A DNA stretch of 64,000 nt from Pseudomonas frederiksbergensis (GTDB lineage Bacteria; Pseudomonadota; Gammaproteobacteria; Pseudomonadales; Pseudomonadaceae): NCBI RefSeq assembly GCF_000802155.2, contig NZ_JQGJ02000004.1, positions 186,001 to 250,000 of the forward strand, given 5' to 3'. Position numbers and translations under genes: made by a program. Shown piece by piece: positions 35,101-46,863 of the stretch; the stretch's first letter is position 1; each line of letters opens with the position of its first letter. Under the pieces are notes generated by a model. The model saw only the letters and a program-made list of their open reading frames with translations. It did no database searches and was not told the origin of the DNA.

Positions 35101-38100
35101 GGCCAGACCGATCTGCGCATCGGCGCGCCGGTGGCCAACCGGATCCGGCCGGAAAGCGAAGGGCTGATCGGCGCGTTCCTCAATACCCAAGTGCTGCGTT
35201 GCCAACTCGACGGGCAGATGTCCGTGGGCGAGCTGTTCGAGCAGGTGCGCTACACGGTGATCGAGGGCCAGTCCCACCAGGACCTGCCGTTCGATCATCT
35301 GGTGGAAGCTTTGCAGCCACCGCGCAGCGCGGCGTACAACCCGCTGTTCCAAGTGATGTGCAACGTACAGCGCTGGGAATTCCAGCAGAGCCGCACGCTG
35401 GCCGGCATGAGTGTCGACTATTTGGTCAACGACGCCCGCGCGACCAAGTTCGACCTCAACCTGGAAGTCACGGACCTTGATCAGCGCCTGGGTTGCTGCC
35501 TGACCTACAGCACCGATTTGTTCGACGAACCGCGGATTGCCCGCATGGCCGGGCACTGGCGCAACCTGTTGGAAGCGCTGCTGGTGGACCCGGCTCGGCG
35601 CTTGAGCGAACTGCCGCTGCTGGACGCCAGTGAGCAGCGGCAGTTGCTCGACAGCCTCGGCGAAGAGCCGGGCGAGCATCGCCTGGATCGATGCATCCAT
35701 GCATTGTTCGAAGAACAGGCCCACCTGCGCCCGGACGCGCCGGCGCTGACGTTCGCCGGGCAGACCCTGACCTATGGCGAACTCGAACGCCGGGCCAATC
35801 GCCTGGCCTGGATGTTGCGAGACCGCGGCGTCGGGCCGCAGGTCCGGGTAGGGCTGGCCCTGGAGCGCTCGCTGGAAATGGTCGTCGGCCTGCTGGCGAT
35901 CCTCAAGGCGGGCGGCGCCTACGTGCCGCTGGATCCGGAGTATCCGCTGGACCGCTTGCTCTACATGATCGAGGACAGCGGCGTCGGCTTGCTGCTCAGC
36001 GATCGGGCCATGTTCCAGGCCCTCGGCGAACTGCCCGAAGGCGTGCAGCGCTGGTGCCTGGAAGATGATCGCGAGGCCCTGGCGGATTATCCCGAGCAGT
36101 CGCCGCCGCTGATCAACCTGCCGCAGCACCAGGCCTATCTGATCTACACCTCCGGCTCCACCGGCAAACCCAAGGGGGTGGTGGTGTCCCACGGTGAGAT
36201 CGCCATGCATTGCCAGGCGGTGATCCAGCGCTTCGGCATGCGCTTTGATGACTGCGAATTGCATTTCTACTCGATCAATTTCGACGCCGCTACCGAGCGC
36301 TTGCTGGTGCCGCTGCTCAGTGGCGCCCATGTGGTGCTGCGTGCCCAGGGCCAATGGGATGCCGAGCAAATCTGCGGCCTGATCCGCCAACACCGCATCA
36401 ACGTCCTGGGTTTCACGCCCAGCTATGGCAGCCAATTGGCGCAATGGTTGGCAACCCAGGGCCAAACGCTGCCGGTGCGCATGTGCATCACGGGTGGCGA
36501 AGCCCTGACGGGCGAGCATTTGCAGCGCATCCGCGCCGCGTTCAGCCCGAAGCTGTTCTTCAACGCCTACGGCCCGACCGAAACCGTGGTCATGCCGCTG
36601 GCGAGCCTTGCCCCGGAACAGCTGGAAGAGGGCGCCGGCAGCGTACCGATCGGCAGCGTGATCGGCGCTCGCGTGGCCTACATTCTCGACGCCGACCTGG
36701 CATTGGTGCCACAAGGTGCGACGGGAGAGTTGTATGTCGGCGGCGCCGGGTTGGCCCAGGGTTATCACCAGCGCCCGGGCATGACCGCCGAACGTTTTGT
36801 CGCCGACCCATTTGCTGCCGATGGCGGACGGCTGTATCGCACCGGGGACTTGGTGCGCCAGCGCGGCGATGGGCAGGTGGAGTACCTGGGACGAGTCGAT
36901 CATCAGGTGAAGATTCGCGGTTTCCGTATCGAACTGGGGGAAATCGAAAACCGTCTCCTGGAACACGACGCCGTGCGCGAGACCGTGGTCTTGGCCTTGG
37001 ATATGCCGGGTGGCAAGCAGTTGGCCGGTTACCTGGTCAGCGACATCACCGAACAGGATGCCGCCGGGCAAGCGGCCCTGCGAGAAGCGCTGAAAAACCA
37101 ACTCAAGGCGCAACTGCCGGACTATATGGTGCCCGCGCATTTGATCCTGCTGCCGAGCATGCCGCTGACCGCCAACGGCAAGCTCGACCGCCGCGCCTTG
37201 CGGATGCCGGATCCGGAGCTCAATCGCCAGCAGTACGTGGCGCCGAGCAATGCGGTGGAGCAAGCGTTGGCGGCGATCTGGTGCGACGTGCTGAACGTCA
37301 GGCAAGTCGGCCTCAACGACAACTTCTTCGAACTGGGCGGCGATTCGATCCTGTCGATCCAGGTTGTCAGCCGGGCCCGGCAACAAGGCTTGCATTTCAC
37401 GCCGCGGGATTTGTTCCAGCACCAGACCGTGCAGGCCCTGGCGGCCGTCGCCACTCACAGCGAACAAGTAAGCGCCGAGCAAGGCTTGTTGAGCGGTGAA
37501 TCGGGGCTTACGCCGATCCAGCATTGGTTCTTTGCCCGCGAGATACCCAACCGTCATCACTGGAACCAGGCGTTGTTGCTGGAGCCGACCACGTGCTTGC
37601 AGCCCGGTCTCCTGGAGCAAGCGTTGCGCGCGGTGTTCGAGCAGCACGATGCCTTGCGCCTGGGCTTCGTCAACAGCGCCGGGCACTGGCGCGCCGAGCA
37701 TCAGCCAATGTTCGAGGGGGCGCTGTTGGAGGCTGTGTCGGTGGATTCGCCGCACGCTTGCGAAGCCGTATTTGCCCAGGCGCAGCGTGGCTTCGAGCTG
37801 TCGAGCGGGCCGCTGCTGCGGGCCGTACTGGCGCAGCTGCCGGACAGTCGGCAGCGCTTGCTGATCGCTGTCCATCACTTGGTGGTGGATGGTGTGTCAT
37901 GGCGAGTGTTGATGGACGACCTGCAAACCGCCTATCGCCAATGCATCGACAAACACACACTGCAATTGCCGGCAAAGACCAGTCCGTTCCGTGACTGGGC
38001 CGCGCGTTTGCAGGCTTACGCCGGCAGTGAGTCCCTGCGCGAAGAGTTGAGCTGGTGGCAAGGCCAGTTGAGTGGCCCGGACGTAACGCTGCCTTGTGCG

Positions 38101-41100
38101 CGTCCCGATGGCGGACGGCAGGAGCGGCATGCCGGCATCGTCAGCCTGCGCCTCGACGCCGAGCGCACCCGACAACTTCTGCAACAAGCGCCAAGCGCCT
38201 ATCGCACCCAGGTCAACGATCTGTTGCTCACCGCGCTGGCCCGGGTGTTGTGCCGTTGGAGCAATCACGAATCGGCCCTGGTCCAGCTCGAAGGGCATGG
38301 CCGCGAGGCGCTGTTCGATGATCTCGACCTGACCCGCACCGTGGGTTGGTTCACCAGCGTCTATCCGCTGCGCCTGAGCCCGTCGGCCGCTGATATCGGC
38401 AGTTCGATCAAAGCCATCAAGGAGCAGCTGCGCGCGGTGCCGCACAAGGGCCTCGGCTATGGCGTGCTGCGTTACCTGGCAGATACCGGCACCCGTGAGG
38501 CGATGGCCGGCCTGCCGCAAGCGACCGTCACGTTCAACTACCTCGGCCAGCTCGACCATACCCTCGGCCAGGACGCGTTGTTCCGCCCGCTGGAAGAAGC
38601 GCTTGGCGCGATCCATGACCCCGACGCACCGCTGCCCAACGAGCTGAGCCTCGACTGCCAGGTCAGTGGCGGCGAGCTGGCGCTGCGCTGGACCTTCAGC
38701 GCCGAGCGTCACGACCGCCAGGCCATCGCCGCGCTCGCCGACGACTACCTTGAGCAATTGCAGCACCTGATCGAGCATTGCCTCACGGACGAGGCGGGCG
38801 GCCTGACGCCATCGGACTTCCCGCTGGCGAAACTGACCCAGGCACAGCTGGACAACCTGCCGGTGCCGGCCGCAGAGATCGAAGATGTCTACCCGCTGAC
38901 CCCGATGCAGGAAGGCATGCTGTTGCATACGCTGCTGGAGCCGGGCACGGGCCTGTATTACATGCAGGACCGCTACCGCATCAACAGCGAACTCGACCCC
39001 CAGCGTTTCGCCCAGGCCTGGCAAGCGGTGATCGCCCGTCACGAAGCCTTGCGCGCCTCGTTCTGCTGGAACGTCGGCGAAGACATGCTGCAGGTCATCC
39101 ACAAGCCCGGCCGCACGCCGGTGGAATACCTCGACTGGACGCAAGTACCCGAGCAAGCCCAGGAGCCCAAGCTCCAGGCGCTGCTCAAGCGCGAACGCGA
39201 GGCCGGTTTCGATCTGTTGAACGAGCCGCCATTCCACTTGCGTTTGATCCGGGTCGGCGCGGCGCGCTACTGGTTCATGATGAGCAACCACCACATTCTC
39301 ATCGATGCGTGGTGCCGTTCGTTGCTGATGGACGATTTCTTTGAGATCTACACCGCCCTCGGTGAACAGCGCGAGCCCCGCCTGGCTGTACCGCCGCGCT
39401 ATCGCGACTACATCGGCTGGCTGCAGCGCCGGGGCCTGGCCGACGCCAGGCAGTGGTGGAAGCAGAACCTGCAAGGCTTCGAGCGGACCACGCCGATCCC
39501 TGGCGACCGGCCGTTCCTGCGCGAGCATGCCGGTGACAGCGGCGGCATGGTTGTCGGCGATTGCTACACCCGCCTCGATGCCCGGGACGGTGCGCGCCTG
39601 CGGGAGCTGGCCCAAGCCCATCAATTGACCGTCAACACCTTCGCCCAGGCGGCCTGGGCCCTGGTGTTGCGCCGTATCAGCGGTGATCGCGACGTATTGT
39701 TCGGCGTCACCGTGGCCGGGCGGCCGGTGGAGCTGCCGCACATGCAGCGCACGGTGGGGCTGTTCATCAACAGCGTTGCCCTGCGGGTACAAATGCCGGC
39801 GGATGACCAGTGCTGCAGCGTGCGCCAATGGCTCAGCGGCTTGCTGGACAACAACATGCAACTGCGCGAGTACGAATACCTGCCACTGGTGAGTATCCAG
39901 GACGTCAGCGAGCTGCCCAAGGGCCAGCCGTTGTTCGACAGTTTGTTCGTGTTCGAGAACGCGCCGGTGGAAGTTTCGGTGCTGGACCGCGCCCAGAGTC
40001 TCAACGCCACATCGGATTCAGGTCGCACCCACACCAACTTCCCGCTGACGGCGGTGTGCTATCCGGGCGATGACCTGGGGCTTCATTTGTCCTACGACCA
40101 GCGCTACTTCGATGAGTCGACCGTCCAAGGGCTGCTGGGCGAGTTCAAGCGATTGCTGCTGGCGTTGATGGAAGGGTTCCACGGCGACATGGCCGAGCTG
40201 CCGCTGATCGGCCCTGAGGAACAGGATTTCCTCATCGAAGGTTGCAACCAGAGCGCGCGGGCCTATCCGCTGGAACAGAGCTACGCCCAGCTGTTCGAGG
40301 CCCGGGTGAGGGCTCATCCGCAACGCATTGCCGCCAGTTGCCAGGACGACACCTGGACTTACGCCGAGTTGAACGAACGCAGCAACCGTCTCGGCCATGC
40401 GCTGATCGAGGCGGGCGTTGTTCTCGACCAGCCGGTGGCGCTGCTGGCCGCGCGCGACCTGGATTTGCTCGGCATGATCATCGGCAGCTTCAAGGCCGGC
40501 GGCGGTTACCTGCCGCTGGACCCGGGCCTGCCGAGCCAGCGCCTGAGCCGCATCATCGAGCTGAGCCGCACGCCGTTGCTGGTTTGCACGCAAGCCTGTC
40601 GTGAGCAGGCGCTGGCCTTGCTGGAAGAGTTTGCTTGTGCCGGACGGCCGAAGCTGCTGGTCTGGGAGGACGTCCAGGCCAGCGCAGTGTCGACGGACAA
40701 TCCAGGTATTTACAGCGGGCCGGACAACCTCGCATACGTGATCTATACCTCAGGCTCCACCGGATTGCCCAAAGGCGTGATGGTCCAGCAGCGCGGCATG
40801 CTCAATAACCAGCTCAGCAAGGTGCCGTACCTGGCGCTGGATGAAACGGATGTGATTGCCCAGACCGCGTCACAAAGCTTCGATATTTCGGTGTGGCAGT
40901 TCCTGGCCGCGCCGTTGTTCGGCGCTCGGGTGGACATCGTGCCCAACGCCATCGCCCACGATCCTCAAGGATTGTTGGACCACGTGGGTCGCCAGGGCAT
41001 TACCGTGTTGGAGAGCGTGCCGTCGCTGATCCAAGGCATGCTGGCCCAGGAGCGTATCGGCCTGGATGGCTTGCGCTGGATGCTGCCCACCGGCGAAGCG

Positions 41101-42123
41101 ATGCCGCCGGAATTGGCCCATCAGTGGCTGGTGCGTTACCCGGCCATCGGCCTGGTGAACGCCTACGGCCCGGCGGAATGTTCCGATGACGTAGCGTTCT
41201 TCCGAGTCGACCTGGCCTCGACCCGTGGCACCTACCTGCCCATCGGCACGCCGACCGACAACAACCGCTTGTACCTGCTCGACGGCGCGCTGGAACTGGT
41301 GCCATTGGGCGCGGTGGGCGAGCTGTGCGTCGCCGGCACCGGGGTGGGGCGTGGCTACGTCAGCGATCCGCTGCGTACGGCGCCGGTGTTCGTGCCCAAC
41401 CCGTTCGGCGCACCGGGCGAGCGGCTGTACCGCACCGGCGACCTGGCGCGTCGTCGCAGCGATGGCGTGTTGGAATATGTCGGGCGCATCGACCATCAGG
41501 TAAAGATTCGCGGCTATCGCATCGAACTGGGAGAAATCGAAGCCCGCTTGCACGAGCGACCGGAAGTCCGCGACGCGGCGGTCGCAGTGCAGGAAGGCGC
41601 CAATGGCAAGCATCTGGTGGGCTATCTGGTCGCGGCCGACTCGACGCTCAGCCCGAGCGAACGCCTGGATCGGATCAAACAGCGCCTGCGCAGCGAACTG
41701 CCGGAATACATGGTGCCGCTGCACTGGCTATGGCTCGACCGCCTGCCTCTCAATGCCAATGGAAAACTCGATCGCAAGGCGCTGCCGGCGCTGGACATCG
41801 GCCAGTTGCACAGCCAGGACTACCACGCGCCCTCCAATGAACTGGAGCAGACCCTGGCCGATATCTGGGCCGAAGTGTTGAAGGTAGAGCGGGTGGGGGT
41901 ACGGGACAACTTCTTCGAACTCGGCGGGCACTCGCTGCTGGCGACACAGATCGCTTCCCGCGTGCAAAAAGCCCTGCAGCGCAATGTGCCGCTCAGGGCC
42001 ATGTTCGAGTGCAGCACGGTGCAGGAGTTGGCTGGATACATTGGCGGATTGGCTGCCAGTGAAATCACCGAGGAGAAGGTGGATCGGTTGAATGATTTGA
42101 TGGCGGAGCTGGAAGGACTTTAG
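29137..42123 (+). CDS. pvdL: pyoverdine chromophore non-ribosomal peptide synthetase PvdL
   Basis: This cytoplasmic 4328-residue assembly-line enzyme starts pyoverdine synthesis. Domain order is as follows. A fatty acyl-AMP ligase occupies about 1-575 ([11 protein letters not shown] at 168), then a carrier (Ser 611). Next come condensation (HHIIADG at 802), adenylation 1 (motif at 1274) and a carrier (Ser 1666). Then condensation (HHIVTEG, 1858), adenylation 2 (2337), a GGDS-type carrier (Ser 2737) and epimerisation (HHLVVDG, 2913). Last are condensation (HHILIDA, 3385), adenylation 3 (3870) and the final carrier (Ser 4266). There is no thioesterase, so the chain passes to another synthetase not in the window. 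Known PvdL order is acyl chain, L-Glu, D-Tyr, L-Dab, and the epimerase falls after the Tyr module as expected. Adenylation 3 pocket residues read as D-I-W-E-L-T-A-D-D by motif alignment, the pattern I associate with diaminobutyrate. The ATG at 29137 has AGGAG six bases upstream. Confidence 0.96.
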   Translation: MTDAFELPSTLAHALQRRATLTPDRVALRFLADTPEQGVVLSYRDLDLRARTIAAALQAEAESGDRAVLLFPSGPDYVAAFFGCLYAGVIAVPAYPPESTRRHHQERLLSIIADAEPRLLLSTADLRDTLQAIESAPPVLCVDTLDPTRAEQWRMPDLQDDDIAFLQYTSGSTASPKGVQVSHGNLVANELLIRHGFGIDVNPDDVIVSWLPLYHDMGLIGGLLQPIFSGVPCVLMSPAYFLARPLRWLEAISEYGGTISGGPDFAYRLCSERVSESALARLDLSGWRVAYSGSEPIRLDSLERFAEKFAACGFTADSFMASYGLAEATLFVAGTPRGRGIPSMCMDDAALTQNRAEPGQGSAVMSCGVSQPGHAVLIVEPNTLQPLSDSQVGEVWAAGPSIARGYWRNAEASAKTFVEHDGRTWLRTGDLGFVREGELFITGRLKDMLIVRGQNLYPQDIEQTIEREVEVVRKGRVAAFAVNEAGEEGIGIAAEISRSVQKILPPEALINAIRQAVADACQQAPSVVVLLNPGALPKTSSGKLQRSACRARLADGSLDRYALFPSPKTETVDESAPSSELQDLIGRLWCEQLQIDRVQGNDHFFLLGGNSIAATQVIARLREVLGMELNLRLLFEAPTLGAFAMAVANLQQDGGQAQGVINSMARDEALPQSLAQNRLWLTWQLDPASRAYNIPGALRLRGELDEAALRVSFQQLVERHESLRTRFLERDGVALQQIDPAGEFNLQVIDLGDVPADQREARARQIREDEAATRFDLENGPLLRVTLLRLAEDDHQLLVTMHHIIADGWSMNVLIDEFSRLYAAASQGQVAELPPLPLQYADYGSWQRQWLAQGEAERQLAYWKKQLGDEHPPLALFTDHPRSAQQHRSAARHTLRLDKPLGDALRQVAHAHDATVFMLLLAAFQALLQRYTGQSDLRIGVPNANRPRLETQGLIGFFINTQVLRAQVDSRQPFVALLAQAREATLGAQAHQDLPFEQLLEVFPQAREQGLFQVMFNHQQRDLGALRRLPGLLADELPWHSREAKFDLQLHSEEDRNGRLTLSFDYADELFEAATVARLAEHFCSVLRAVCADPRQALGDLPLLSAEELVQQQRWATAPCAPATQWLPELLNEQARRTPQRTALQWDGGSLDYAELHAQANRLAHYLRDKGVGPDVCVAIAAERSAQLLVGVLAIIKAGGAYVPLDVDYPSERMAYMLHDSGVDLLLTQTALLERLPTCEGVSVIAMDALHLEQWPSNPPGLHLHGDHLAYVIYTSGSTGQPKGVGNTHAALAERLQWMQATYGLDETDVLMQKAPISFDVSVWECFWPLITGSRLVLAGPGEHRDPHRIAQLVEQFGVTTLHFVPPLLSLFIDEPLSARCTSLRRIFSGGEALPAELRNRVLAQLPTAQLHNRYGPTETAINVTHWHCTAGDDERSPIGRPLANVLCRILDNELNPVPVGVPGELCIGGLGLARGYLGRPALTAERFVADPQGPAGARLYRTGDLARWDADGVIEYLGRLDQQVKLRGFRVEPQEIEARLLAQDGVAQAAVLVRDTAAGPQLIGYYTAAAPDEDAAAQAARLKNALASELPDYMVPAQLLRLDAMPLSPSGKLDRRALPEPQWQVREHVEPVSVIEQQIAGIWREVLGLARIGLRDDFFALGGHSLLATQIISRTRQACDVELPLRALFEASELGAFAEQVRLIQASGRTNRQPPIEKVDRSQPVPLSYSQQRMWFLWQMEPDSPAYNVGGMARLRGVLDVGRFEAALQALIVRHETLRTTFPSVDGVPRQQVHDETGLRMDWKDFSMLDADIREQRVQQLADSEAHEPFDLETGPLLRACLVKTAEREHYLVLTLHHIVTEGWAMDIFARELSALYEAFIDDRESPLEPLPVQYLDYSAWQRQWLESGERQRQLDYWTTQLGREHPLLELPADRPRPPVQSHRGELLRFDLSDDLAARVRAFNAEHGLTLFMTMTAALAVLLYRYSGQTDLRIGAPVANRIRPESEGLIGAFLNTQVLRCQLDGQMSVGELFEQVRYTVIEGQSHQDLPFDHLVEALQPPRSAAYNPLFQVMCNVQRWEFQQSRTLAGMSVDYLVNDARATKFDLNLEVTDLDQRLGCCLTYSTDLFDEPRIARMAGHWRNLLEALLVDPARRLSELPLLDASEQRQLLDSLGEEPGEHRLDRCIHALFEEQAHLRPDAPALTFAGQTLTYGELERRANRLAWMLRDRGVGPQVRVGLALERSLEMVVGLLAILKAGGAYVPLDPEYPLDRLLYMIEDSGVGLLLSDRAMFQALGELPEGVQRWCLEDDREALADYPEQSPPLINLPQHQAYLIYTSGSTGKPKGVVVSHGEIAMHCQAVIQRFGMRFDDCELHFYSINFDAATERLLVPLLSGAHVVLRAQGQWDAEQICGLIRQHRINVLGFTPSYGSQLAQWLATQGQTLPVRMCITGGEALTGEHLQRIRAAFSPKLFFNAYGPTETVVMPLASLAPEQLEEGAGSVPIGSVIGARVAYILDADLALVPQGATGELYVGGAGLAQGYHQRPGMTAERFVADPFAADGGRLYRTGDLVRQRGDGQVEYLGRVDHQVKIRGFRIELGEIENRLLEHDAVRETVVLALDMPGGKQLAGYLVSDITEQDAAGQAALREALKNQLKAQLPDYMVPAHLILLPSMPLTANGKLDRRALRMPDPELNRQQYVAPSNAVEQALAAIWCDVLNVRQVGLNDNFFELGGDSILSIQVVSRARQQGLHFTPRDLFQHQTVQALAAVATHSEQVSAEQGLLSGESGLTPIQHWFFAREIPNRHHWNQALLLEPTTCLQPGLLEQALRAVFEQHDALRLGFVNSAGHWRAEHQPMFEGALLEAVSVDSPHACEAVFAQAQRGFELSSGPLLRAVLAQLPDSRQRLLIAVHHLVVDGVSWRVLMDDLQTAYRQCIDKHTLQLPAKTSPFRDWAARLQAYAGSESLREELSWWQGQLSGPDVTLPCARPDGGRQERHAGIVSLRLDAERTRQLLQQAPSAYRTQVNDLLLTALARVLCRWSNHESALVQLEGHGREALFDDLDLTRTVGWFTSVYPLRLSPSAADIGSSIKAIKEQLRAVPHKGLGYGVLRYLADTGTREAMAGLPQATVTFNYLGQLDHTLGQDALFRPLEEALGAIHDPDAPLPNELSLDCQVSGGELALRWTFSAERHDRQAIAALADDYLEQLQHLIEHCLTDEAGGLTPSDFPLAKLTQAQLDNLPVPAAEIEDVYPLTPMQEGMLLHTLLEPGTGLYYMQDRYRINSELDPQRFAQAWQAVIARHEALRASFCWNVGEDMLQVIHKPGRTPVEYLDWTQVPEQAQEPKLQALLKREREAGFDLLNEPPFHLRLIRVGAARYWFMMSNHHILIDAWCRSLLMDDFFEIYTALGEQREPRLAVPPRYRDYIGWLQRRGLADARQWWKQNLQGFERTTPIPGDRPFLREHAGDSGGMVVGDCYTRLDARDGARLRELAQAHQLTVNTFAQAAWALVLRRISGDRDVLFGVTVAGRPVELPHMQRTVGLFINSVALRVQMPADDQCCSVRQWLSGLLDNNMQLREYEYLPLVSIQDVSELPKGQPLFDSLFVFENAPVEVSVLDRAQSLNATSDSGRTHTNFPLTAVCYPGDDLGLHLSYDQRYFDESTVQGLLGEFKRLLLALMEGFHGDMAELPLIGPEEQDFLIEGCNQSARAYPLEQSYAQLFEARVRAHPQRIAASCQDDTWTYAELNERSNRLGHALIEAGVVLDQPVALLAARDLDLLGMIIGSFKAGGGYLPLDPGLPSQRLSRIIELSRTPLLVCTQACREQALALLEEFACAGRPKLLVWEDVQASAVSTDNPGIYSGPDNLAYVIYTSGSTGLPKGVMVQQRGMLNNQLSKVPYLALDETDVIAQTASQSFDISVWQFLAAPLFGARVDIVPNAIAHDPQGLLDHVGRQGITVLESVPSLIQGMLAQERIGLDGLRWMLPTGEAMPPELAHQWLVRYPAIGLVNAYGPAECSDDVAFFRVDLASTRGTYLPIGTPTDNNRLYLLDGALELVPLGAVGELCVAGTGVGRGYVSDPLRTAPVFVPNPFGAPGERLYRTGDLARRRSDGVLEYVGRIDHQVKIRGYRIELGEIEARLHERPEVRDAAVAVQEGANGKHLVGYLVAADSTLSPSERLDRIKQRLRSELPEYMVPLHWLWLDRLPLNANGKLDRKALPALDIGQLHSQDYHAPSNELEQTLADIWAEVLKVERVGVRDNFFELGGHSLLATQIASRVQKALQRNVPLRAMFECSTVQELAGYIGGLAASEITEEKVDRLNDLMAELEGL

Positions 42124-42141
42124 GTCTGCGGCGCCTGTAGC

Positions 42142-42173
42142 GGCCCAATCGCGAGCTTGCTCGCGATTGGGCC
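42142..42173. repeat. long perfect inverted repeat after pvdL
   Basis: GGCCCAATCGCGAGC and its exact complement flank TT: fifteen perfect base pairs. It lies 18 bases after the pvdL stop and five before the end of the convergent small gene. It is REP-like in sequence (GCGAGCTTGCTCGC) and could block read-through from both sides. Confidence 0.75.
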
Positions 42174-42177
42174 AGAA

Positions 42178-42438
42178 CTACTTGCGACATGAGCCCGGAT
42201 CGTTGAAAAAGGTCACCCCGGATTCAAAGGCGCCGATTTTTTGGAATGTATCGTTCACCGCGTCCAGCTGGCCGAATTGCTCAGGGGTCACGGTATTGTC
42301 ATACGCCGCCACCAGTGCTTCAAAAAACTGAAGCTTTCCCTTGGCTCGCTGTCCAGAGGCTTTTCCCTGATCCAAGGCCTTCGGTTGCAAAAGGGCTACC
42401 TGTTCCCGGGCGAACGCTTCAAGTTCGGCTTTTGTCAT
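42178..42438 (-). CDS. small hypothetical protein convergent with pvdL
   Basis: This 86-residue soluble protein starts at the ATG at 42438 (GGAGCG eight bases upstream). It is mainly helical (KAELEAFAREQVALLQPKAL, FFEALVAAYDN) and ends in a Cys-containing tail. I see no signal, membrane segment or catalytic motif, and no PvdS promoter. It is divergent from the hydrolase gene. Function unknown. Confidence 0.65.
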   Translation of the reverse strand: MTKAELEAFAREQVALLQPKALDQGKASGQRAKGKLQFFEALVAAYDNTVTPEQFGQLDAVNDTFQKIGAFESGVTFFNDPGSCRK

Positions 42439-42613
42439 GATGATCGCTCCATACTCTGTCTGCCAAGTCTTCAAGCTATCGCCAATGGCCTATCAGATCT
42501 ACTGTCAGACCTGACAGGTCACCGCGACGCGACTTGTCGCCGACGGTTGACGCTGCATGCCCGCCACGTCAGTCTCCCCAAGCTTTCCAAACGATCAACA
42601 AGGAGGTCACCCG

Positions 42614-43426
42614 ATGCCCTTTGCAACGATTGACGGACAACCGCTCCATTACCTCGACCAAGGCCGTGGCCCGGTGGTGGTGCTGGGCAGCAGTTATTTG
42701 TGGGACCACCGCATGTGGGCACCACAGATCGACGCGTTGTCGAAACACTATCGGGTCATTGTGCCGGAGCTGTGGGGTCACGGGCAGTCCGGGCGGTTGC
42801 CTGAGGGCATGAGCTCGCTGGACGATTTGTCTCGCCAGACGTTGGCGTTGATGGATTACTTGGGTATCGACTGCTTCAACCTGGTCGGGTTGTCGGTCGG
42901 GGGAATGTGGGGCGCACGGTTGGCGCTGGCGGCACCCGAGCGTGTGCAGTCGCTGGTGCTGATGGACACCTACGTCGGCGTCGAGCCGGAGCCGACCCGG
43001 CTGTATTACTTTTCGCTGTTCGACAAGATCGATGCCAGCGGCGCGATTCCCGAGCCTTTGCTGGACATCATCGTGCCGATTTTCTTCCGGCCGGGCATCG
43101 ACCCGCAGTCGGCGCTCTACCAGCAGTTTCGCGCTACCTTGGCCGCGATGCCGACCGACCGCCTGAAGGACAGCATCGTGCCGTTGGGGCGGATCATTTT
43201 TGGCCGGGACGATATCTTGGCGCAGCTGCCTGGACTGGATGCCAGGCGCACGCTGGTGATGTGTGGCGACCAGGACAAGCCTCGGCCACCGTCCGAGGCT
43301 TTGGAAATGGCCAAGCTGATCGGGTGTGACCACGTGCTGATTCCGCAGGCTGGGCATATTTCCAACCTGGAAAATCCGGAGTTCGTGACGCAGGCGTTGT
43401 CAGCGTTCCTGAAACAATGGCACTGA
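42614..43426 (+). CDS. alpha/beta-hydrolase fold protein
   Basis: This 270-residue cytoplasmic hydrolase starts at the ATG at 42614, preceded by a perfect AAGGAGGT. The fold signature is clear. PELWGHGQSG follows strand 4, the nucleophile Ser 94 is in GLSVGG, the probable acid Asp is in CGDQDKPRP and the His is in PQAGHISNLE. It resembles 3-oxoadipate enol-lactonase/RutD-like small esterases. The substrate is unknown. A secondary role in pyoverdine metabolism is possible by location, but no PvdS promoter is seen in front. Confidence 0.85.
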   Translation: MPFATIDGQPLHYLDQGRGPVVVLGSSYLWDHRMWAPQIDALSKHYRVIVPELWGHGQSGRLPEGMSSLDDLSRQTLALMDYLGIDCFNLVGLSVGGMWGARLALAAPERVQSLVLMDTYVGVEPEPTRLYYFSLFDKIDASGAIPEPLLDIIVPIFFRPGIDPQSALYQQFRATLAAMPTDRLKDSIVPLGRIIFGRDDILAQLPGLDARRTLVMCGDQDKPRPPSEALEMAKLIGCDHVLIPQAGHISNLENPEFVTQALSAFLKQWH

Positions 43427-43428
43427 AA

Positions 43429-43464
43429 ACCTGTGGCGAGGGGTTAAATTCCCTCCCCACAGGT
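43429..43464. repeat. REP-like inverted repeat
   Basis: Fourteen-base arms (ACCTGTGG start, ending ACAGGT) pair with one mismatch around an eight-base loop. It sits between the convergent hydrolase and dsbG genes. Confidence 0.7.
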
Positions 43465-43475
43465 CGTTGCCCGGA

Positions 43476-44243
43476 TCACTTCGGCCCGAGAATCTTCACC
43501 AGTTTGTCCGGCGACGGCGCGCCTTGCTGCTGTTGCAGGTCGCCCTGGTCATCCAGGTAGAAAATGGCCGGGGTGGCGGACAGTTCCAGCTCATCCATCA
43601 GTTGCTGGTTGGCGTCCAGTTTTGCCTGGATGGCCGGAGGGATCTCCTTGAGCGGCTTGAGTGCGCTGCCCTTGCCGGCCTTCTCATGGTCCGCCAGGGC
43701 TTTTTCCGGCTCCTTGGCGGCCAGCAGCGCGGCTGATTTGCCCGGGCTGTCTTCACGGATGATGCCCACCATGATGTGGCGCAACTGCACCTTGCCGGCC
43801 TTGACCCAGGGGCGGGCTTGCTCCCAGAACATGTTGCAATACGGGCAGTTCGGGTCGCTGAACAGGTACACCGTGCGAGGGGCGTCCCGGTTGCCGTCGG
43901 CGATCCAGTTGCTGGTCTCCATTTTCGCCCAGATTGCCTTGGCCATCGGCGCGTAGACCAGCTTTTGCAGCGGTTCGGCGCTCAGGTCCTTGCCGCCGGC
44001 GTCATACAGGTTGCCCAGCAACACATGCTTGCCATCCGGCGTCAGGTACAGCGCCATGCCACGGTTCTGGTATTGCGCCGCGTAACCGCGCAAGCCGTCC
44101 GGTGCTTCGAAGGTGCCGACAATCTTGGCGCCCTTGGCTTCGATTTTCTTGATGGCCGCGGGCAACTCCTCGGCCTGGAGCAACGGTGCTTGCAACAGCG
44201 CGCCGGCGAAGGCCAGGGTCAGCAGGTGGTGGAGGCGGGGCAT
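43476..44243 (-). CDS. dsbG: periplasmic thiol:disulfide interchange protein DsbG
   Basis: This 255-residue precursor has a signal peptide ending near LLQAEE. The DsbC/DsbG N-terminal dimerisation domain spans about 25-95. The thioredoxin-fold domain has active site CPYC at 133-136 (FSDPNCPYC) and a cis-Pro loop (LSATPAIFY). The protein repairs or protects single cysteines in the periplasm and needs a membrane reductase, which the upstream dsbD provides. Its start overlaps the end of the TlpA-like gene by 25 bases. The order dsbD, TlpA-like, dsbG next to a two-component pair matches PA2476-PA2480 of P. aeruginosa. Confidence 0.92.
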   Translation of the reverse strand: MPRLHHLLTLAFAGALLQAPLLQAEELPAAIKKIEAKGAKIVGTFEAPDGLRGYAAQYQNRGMALYLTPDGKHVLLGNLYDAGGKDLSAEPLQKLVYAPMAKAIWAKMETSNWIADGNRDAPRTVYLFSDPNCPYCNMFWEQARPWVKAGKVQLRHIMVGIIREDSPGKSAALLAAKEPEKALADHEKAGKGSALKPLKEIPPAIQAKLDANQQLMDELELSATPAIFYLDDQGDLQQQQGAPSPDKLVKILGPK

Positions 44244-45088
44244 GGCAGTTTCCTTGTCGCGGGGTGGGCCGCCGTAGTGGTACCCGGCGTATCGAAATTT
44301 TCCAGGGCCCGGGCCAGGCTCGCTTCAGATAATTCGCCCAGGTGACTGCCCAGCAGGCGGCCATCGGCGCTGTAGAACAGCGTCGTTGGCAGCGCCATCG
44401 AGCCGACGGCTTGGCCAAGGCGGCCGCTGCCGTCGAACAGCACGTTGGTGAGGCTCAAGCCCTGCGTGGCGAGGTAGGTGCTGACGCTTTGCATGCTTTC
44501 GGCTTGATTGACGAACAGGAAGGTAAGGTCCGGGCGCTGTTTTTGAGCTTCCTCCAGCACCGGCATTTCACGTCGGCAGGGGGGGCACCAGGTGGCCCAC
44601 AGATTGATGACCAACGGGCCGCCCTGGTAATCGACAAGGTTCACGGTTTCGCCGTCGGCGTTGCGCAGGTCGATCTCCGGCAGACGGGTGCCTTGTTCAT
44701 AGATCGTCAACGACATCGTTGCTACCAGCCAGAACAGCAGGCCGCCGGTGACGCTGAACGCCAATGGCCGGCGCAGGCTCGGGCGGCGACGCGCCCAGAG
44801 CAGGGCGCCGACCAGCAGTGCGACGATGCCCGGCCAGGCCAGGAACCCGCCGTCGCGCAGGTCGACGATCTGCCACAGGTCGTCCCGGTAATGGCTCCAG
44901 TAAGCGACGACAAAGCCGATCCTTGCGGCCAGGAGCCCCAGCAGGAACAGTGCGAACAGCACCGATTCGGGATTCTCGCCGCCGCGCCTTGCCACCCGCC
45001 AGCCGACGAAAGTCGCCAAGGCCAATGCGCTGATCAACAGCAAGTGATTGAGGGCAATGGCAAAGGTGCCCAAGGTCAACGTCAGCAT
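44219..45088 (-). CDS. membrane-anchored TlpA-like thioredoxin
   Basis: The protein has 289 residues. The N-terminal 130 residues contain about four membrane helices (LNHLLLISALALATFVGW, FALFLLGLLAARIGFVV and two more), similar to a truncated prolipoprotein diacylglyceryl transferase-like module. A periplasmic TlpA/ResA thioredoxin domain with WCPPC at 167-171 follows. It would pass electrons from DsbD to periplasmic targets. It begins at an ATG sharing its A with the dsbD stop (TGATG) and overlaps dsbG. Confidence 0.85.
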   Translation of the reverse strand: MLTLTLGTFAIALNHLLLISALALATFVGWRVARRGGENPESVLFALFLLGLLAARIGFVVAYWSHYRDDLWQIVDLRDGGFLAWPGIVALLVGALLWARRRPSLRRPLAFSVTGGLLFWLVATMSLTIYEQGTRLPEIDLRNADGETVNLVDYQGGPLVINLWATWCPPCRREMPVLEEAQKQRPDLTFLFVNQAESMQSVSTYLATQGLSLTNVLFDGSGRLGQAVGSMALPTTLFYSADGRLLGSHLGELSEASLARALENFDTPGTTTAAHPATRKLPCPASTTC

Positions 45089-46815
45089 CAGGGCGCGTTC
45101 CGGGTCATGTTCCAGCGTTCCAGGAAACCCTTGGCGTCGATTTCGCCGGTAATGCGCTGGCTTCGACGCTCCTCGCCATCGGCGCCGAGCCATAACAGGC
45201 TCGGTGGTCCAGGCACCTGATAGCGGCTGAGCAGCTCACGGCTGGCGGCGTTGTCGGCGGTGACATCCAGGCGCAGCAGGCGTACGTCCTTGAGCGCATC
45301 AAGGACTTCGGCACGGCCGAATACCTGCTTCTCCATGATTTTGCAGGACACGCACCAGTCGGCGTAGTAATCGAGCAAGACCCATTGGCCCCGGGCCTTG
45401 GCGGCGTCCAGTTCGCGTTGCAGCGCAGCGGGTTCGCTGATGGTGGTGAAGGCGTCCCGGGCCTCGGCGGTCGCCGTGGCGCGGGCACCGCTGTACACCT
45501 CCAGCGGCTTGAACAGATCATCGCTGCCTCCCGCAGCCCCAACCATCAACAGGCTGCCCCACAACCCGAACAGCAGCGAGACGCTGCCCCACAGATAGGC
45601 GGCGCGGCCGAACCCTTCTGTCTGGCGCCAGGCGCAGTAGGCGGCGATTACCAGCAGCGCACCCCACAGACCGATCCACAGCGAGCCGTCGATGACCGGG
45701 CGGATCATCAGCAACGCGGTACCCAGGAACAGGAAGCCGAATACACCTTTGAGCAGGTTCATCCAGGTGCCGGGCTTGGGCAGGAAACGATTGCCGACCG
45801 TCACCAGCAACAACAGCGGCAGGCCCATGCCGACGCCCATGGTGAACAGGATCAGACCGCCGTGCAGCGCATTGCCGCTCTGGGCGATGTACAGCAGCGC
45901 GCCGGCCAGCGGCGCGGTCATGCACGGGCCGACCAACAGGCCAGACAGCGCCCCCAGGATGCCAGCGCCTGCCAGGTTGCCGCCGCGGCGCTGGCGGCCG
46001 GCGTTTTCCAAGCGATCACGCAGGCCGACTGGCAATTGCAATTCGAAAAAGCCGAACATCGGCAGGGCCAGTACGACGAAGATCGCGGCGAACGTGCCCA
46101 GCAACCAGGGTTGTTGCAACAATGCTTGCAGATTGGCCCCCAGCAGCGCGGCGAGCACGCCCATGGCGGCATACACCAGGGCCATGCTGATCACGTAGCT
46201 GCCGGCCAGTGCCAGGCCGCGCCGAGGGCTGGCGCCGCTGCCCACCACCAATCCCGCGAGGATCGGCAACATCGGCAACGAGCAGGGGGTGAAGGCCAAC
46301 AACAGCCCCAGGCCAAAGAACACCAGCAGGCTCCAGCCCAGCGCGCGTTGTTGCAAGCCGCTGGCCAAGGCTTGGTCCTGGGCTTCGCCAGTGGCTGCCA
46401 GCGCAGTCGTACCGCCCAGGTCGACCACTTGGGTCTGGGGTGGATAGCACAGGCCCGCGTCGGCGCAGCCCTGGAAACCGACCTTGATCTTGCCGGTCGC
46501 TCCGGCGGGAATCTTCAGTTCCAGGGCCTGGCGATACACTTGTTGGTCGCCGAAGAATTCGTCGCTGTGGGCTTCGCCCTCGGGCAACTTCGGTTTTTGC
46601 GCTTCGGCCAGGCCATCGAACTTGAGCCGCTGCTGGTACAGGTAATACCCGTCGGCGATTTGCCAGAACAGCTGGGTTTCACCGGAATCCAGGCGTTCGG
46701 AGGTGAAGACGAACGCCTTTTCCACCGGCAGGAAGTCGGGTTTGGTTTCGAAGGGATTGGCGGCCTGGGCCAGGCCCGAGATCAGGAACAGCCACAGCAA
46801 AAACAATCGACGCAT
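45088..46815 (-). CDS. dsbD: thiol:disulfide interchange protein DsbD
   Basis: This 575-residue inner-membrane electron conduit carries reducing power from cytoplasmic thioredoxin to the periplasm. The signal peptide ends at AQAANPF. The N-terminal immunoglobulin-like domain is at 20-150 (CADAGLCYPP holds its Cys pair). Eight membrane helices span about 185-450, with Cys in FTPCSLPMLP and VGPCMTAPLAG. The C-terminal thioredoxin domain has DWCVSCK with Cys 488 and 491. It is the first gene of the dsbD-tlpA-dsbG operon. A second dsbD elsewhere in the genome is likely, as in P. aeruginosa. Confidence 0.94.
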   Translation of the reverse strand: MRRLFLLWLFLISGLAQAANPFETKPDFLPVEKAFVFTSERLDSGETQLFWQIADGYYLYQQRLKFDGLAEAQKPKLPEGEAHSDEFFGDQQVYRQALELKIPAGATGKIKVGFQGCADAGLCYPPQTQVVDLGGTTALAATGEAQDQALASGLQQRALGWSLLVFFGLGLLLAFTPCSLPMLPILAGLVVGSGASPRRGLALAGSYVISMALVYAAMGVLAALLGANLQALLQQPWLLGTFAAIFVVLALPMFGFFELQLPVGLRDRLENAGRQRRGGNLAGAGILGALSGLLVGPCMTAPLAGALLYIAQSGNALHGGLILFTMGVGMGLPLLLLVTVGNRFLPKPGTWMNLLKGVFGFLFLGTALLMIRPVIDGSLWIGLWGALLVIAAYCAWRQTEGFGRAAYLWGSVSLLFGLWGSLLMVGAAGGSDDLFKPLEVYSGARATATAEARDAFTTISEPAALQRELDAAKARGQWVLLDYYADWCVSCKIMEKQVFGRAEVLDALKDVRLLRLDVTADNAASRELLSRYQVPGPPSLLWLGADGEERRSQRITGEIDAKGFLERWNMTRNAP

Positions 46816-46863
46816 GGACAAAGCCTTAGAACGAAGCAAGTGAAGGGCACAGTGGCGACTGGC

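Noticed and set aside
34132..37878. 1248-codon open frame antisense to pvdL (also others at 29065-30525, 32515-34131 and 37897-39861)
   Set aside because: Long antisense frames are expected opposite GC-rich, codon-biased NRPS DNA. The translations are repetitive in Gln/His/Arg and lack start signals or recognisable domains.
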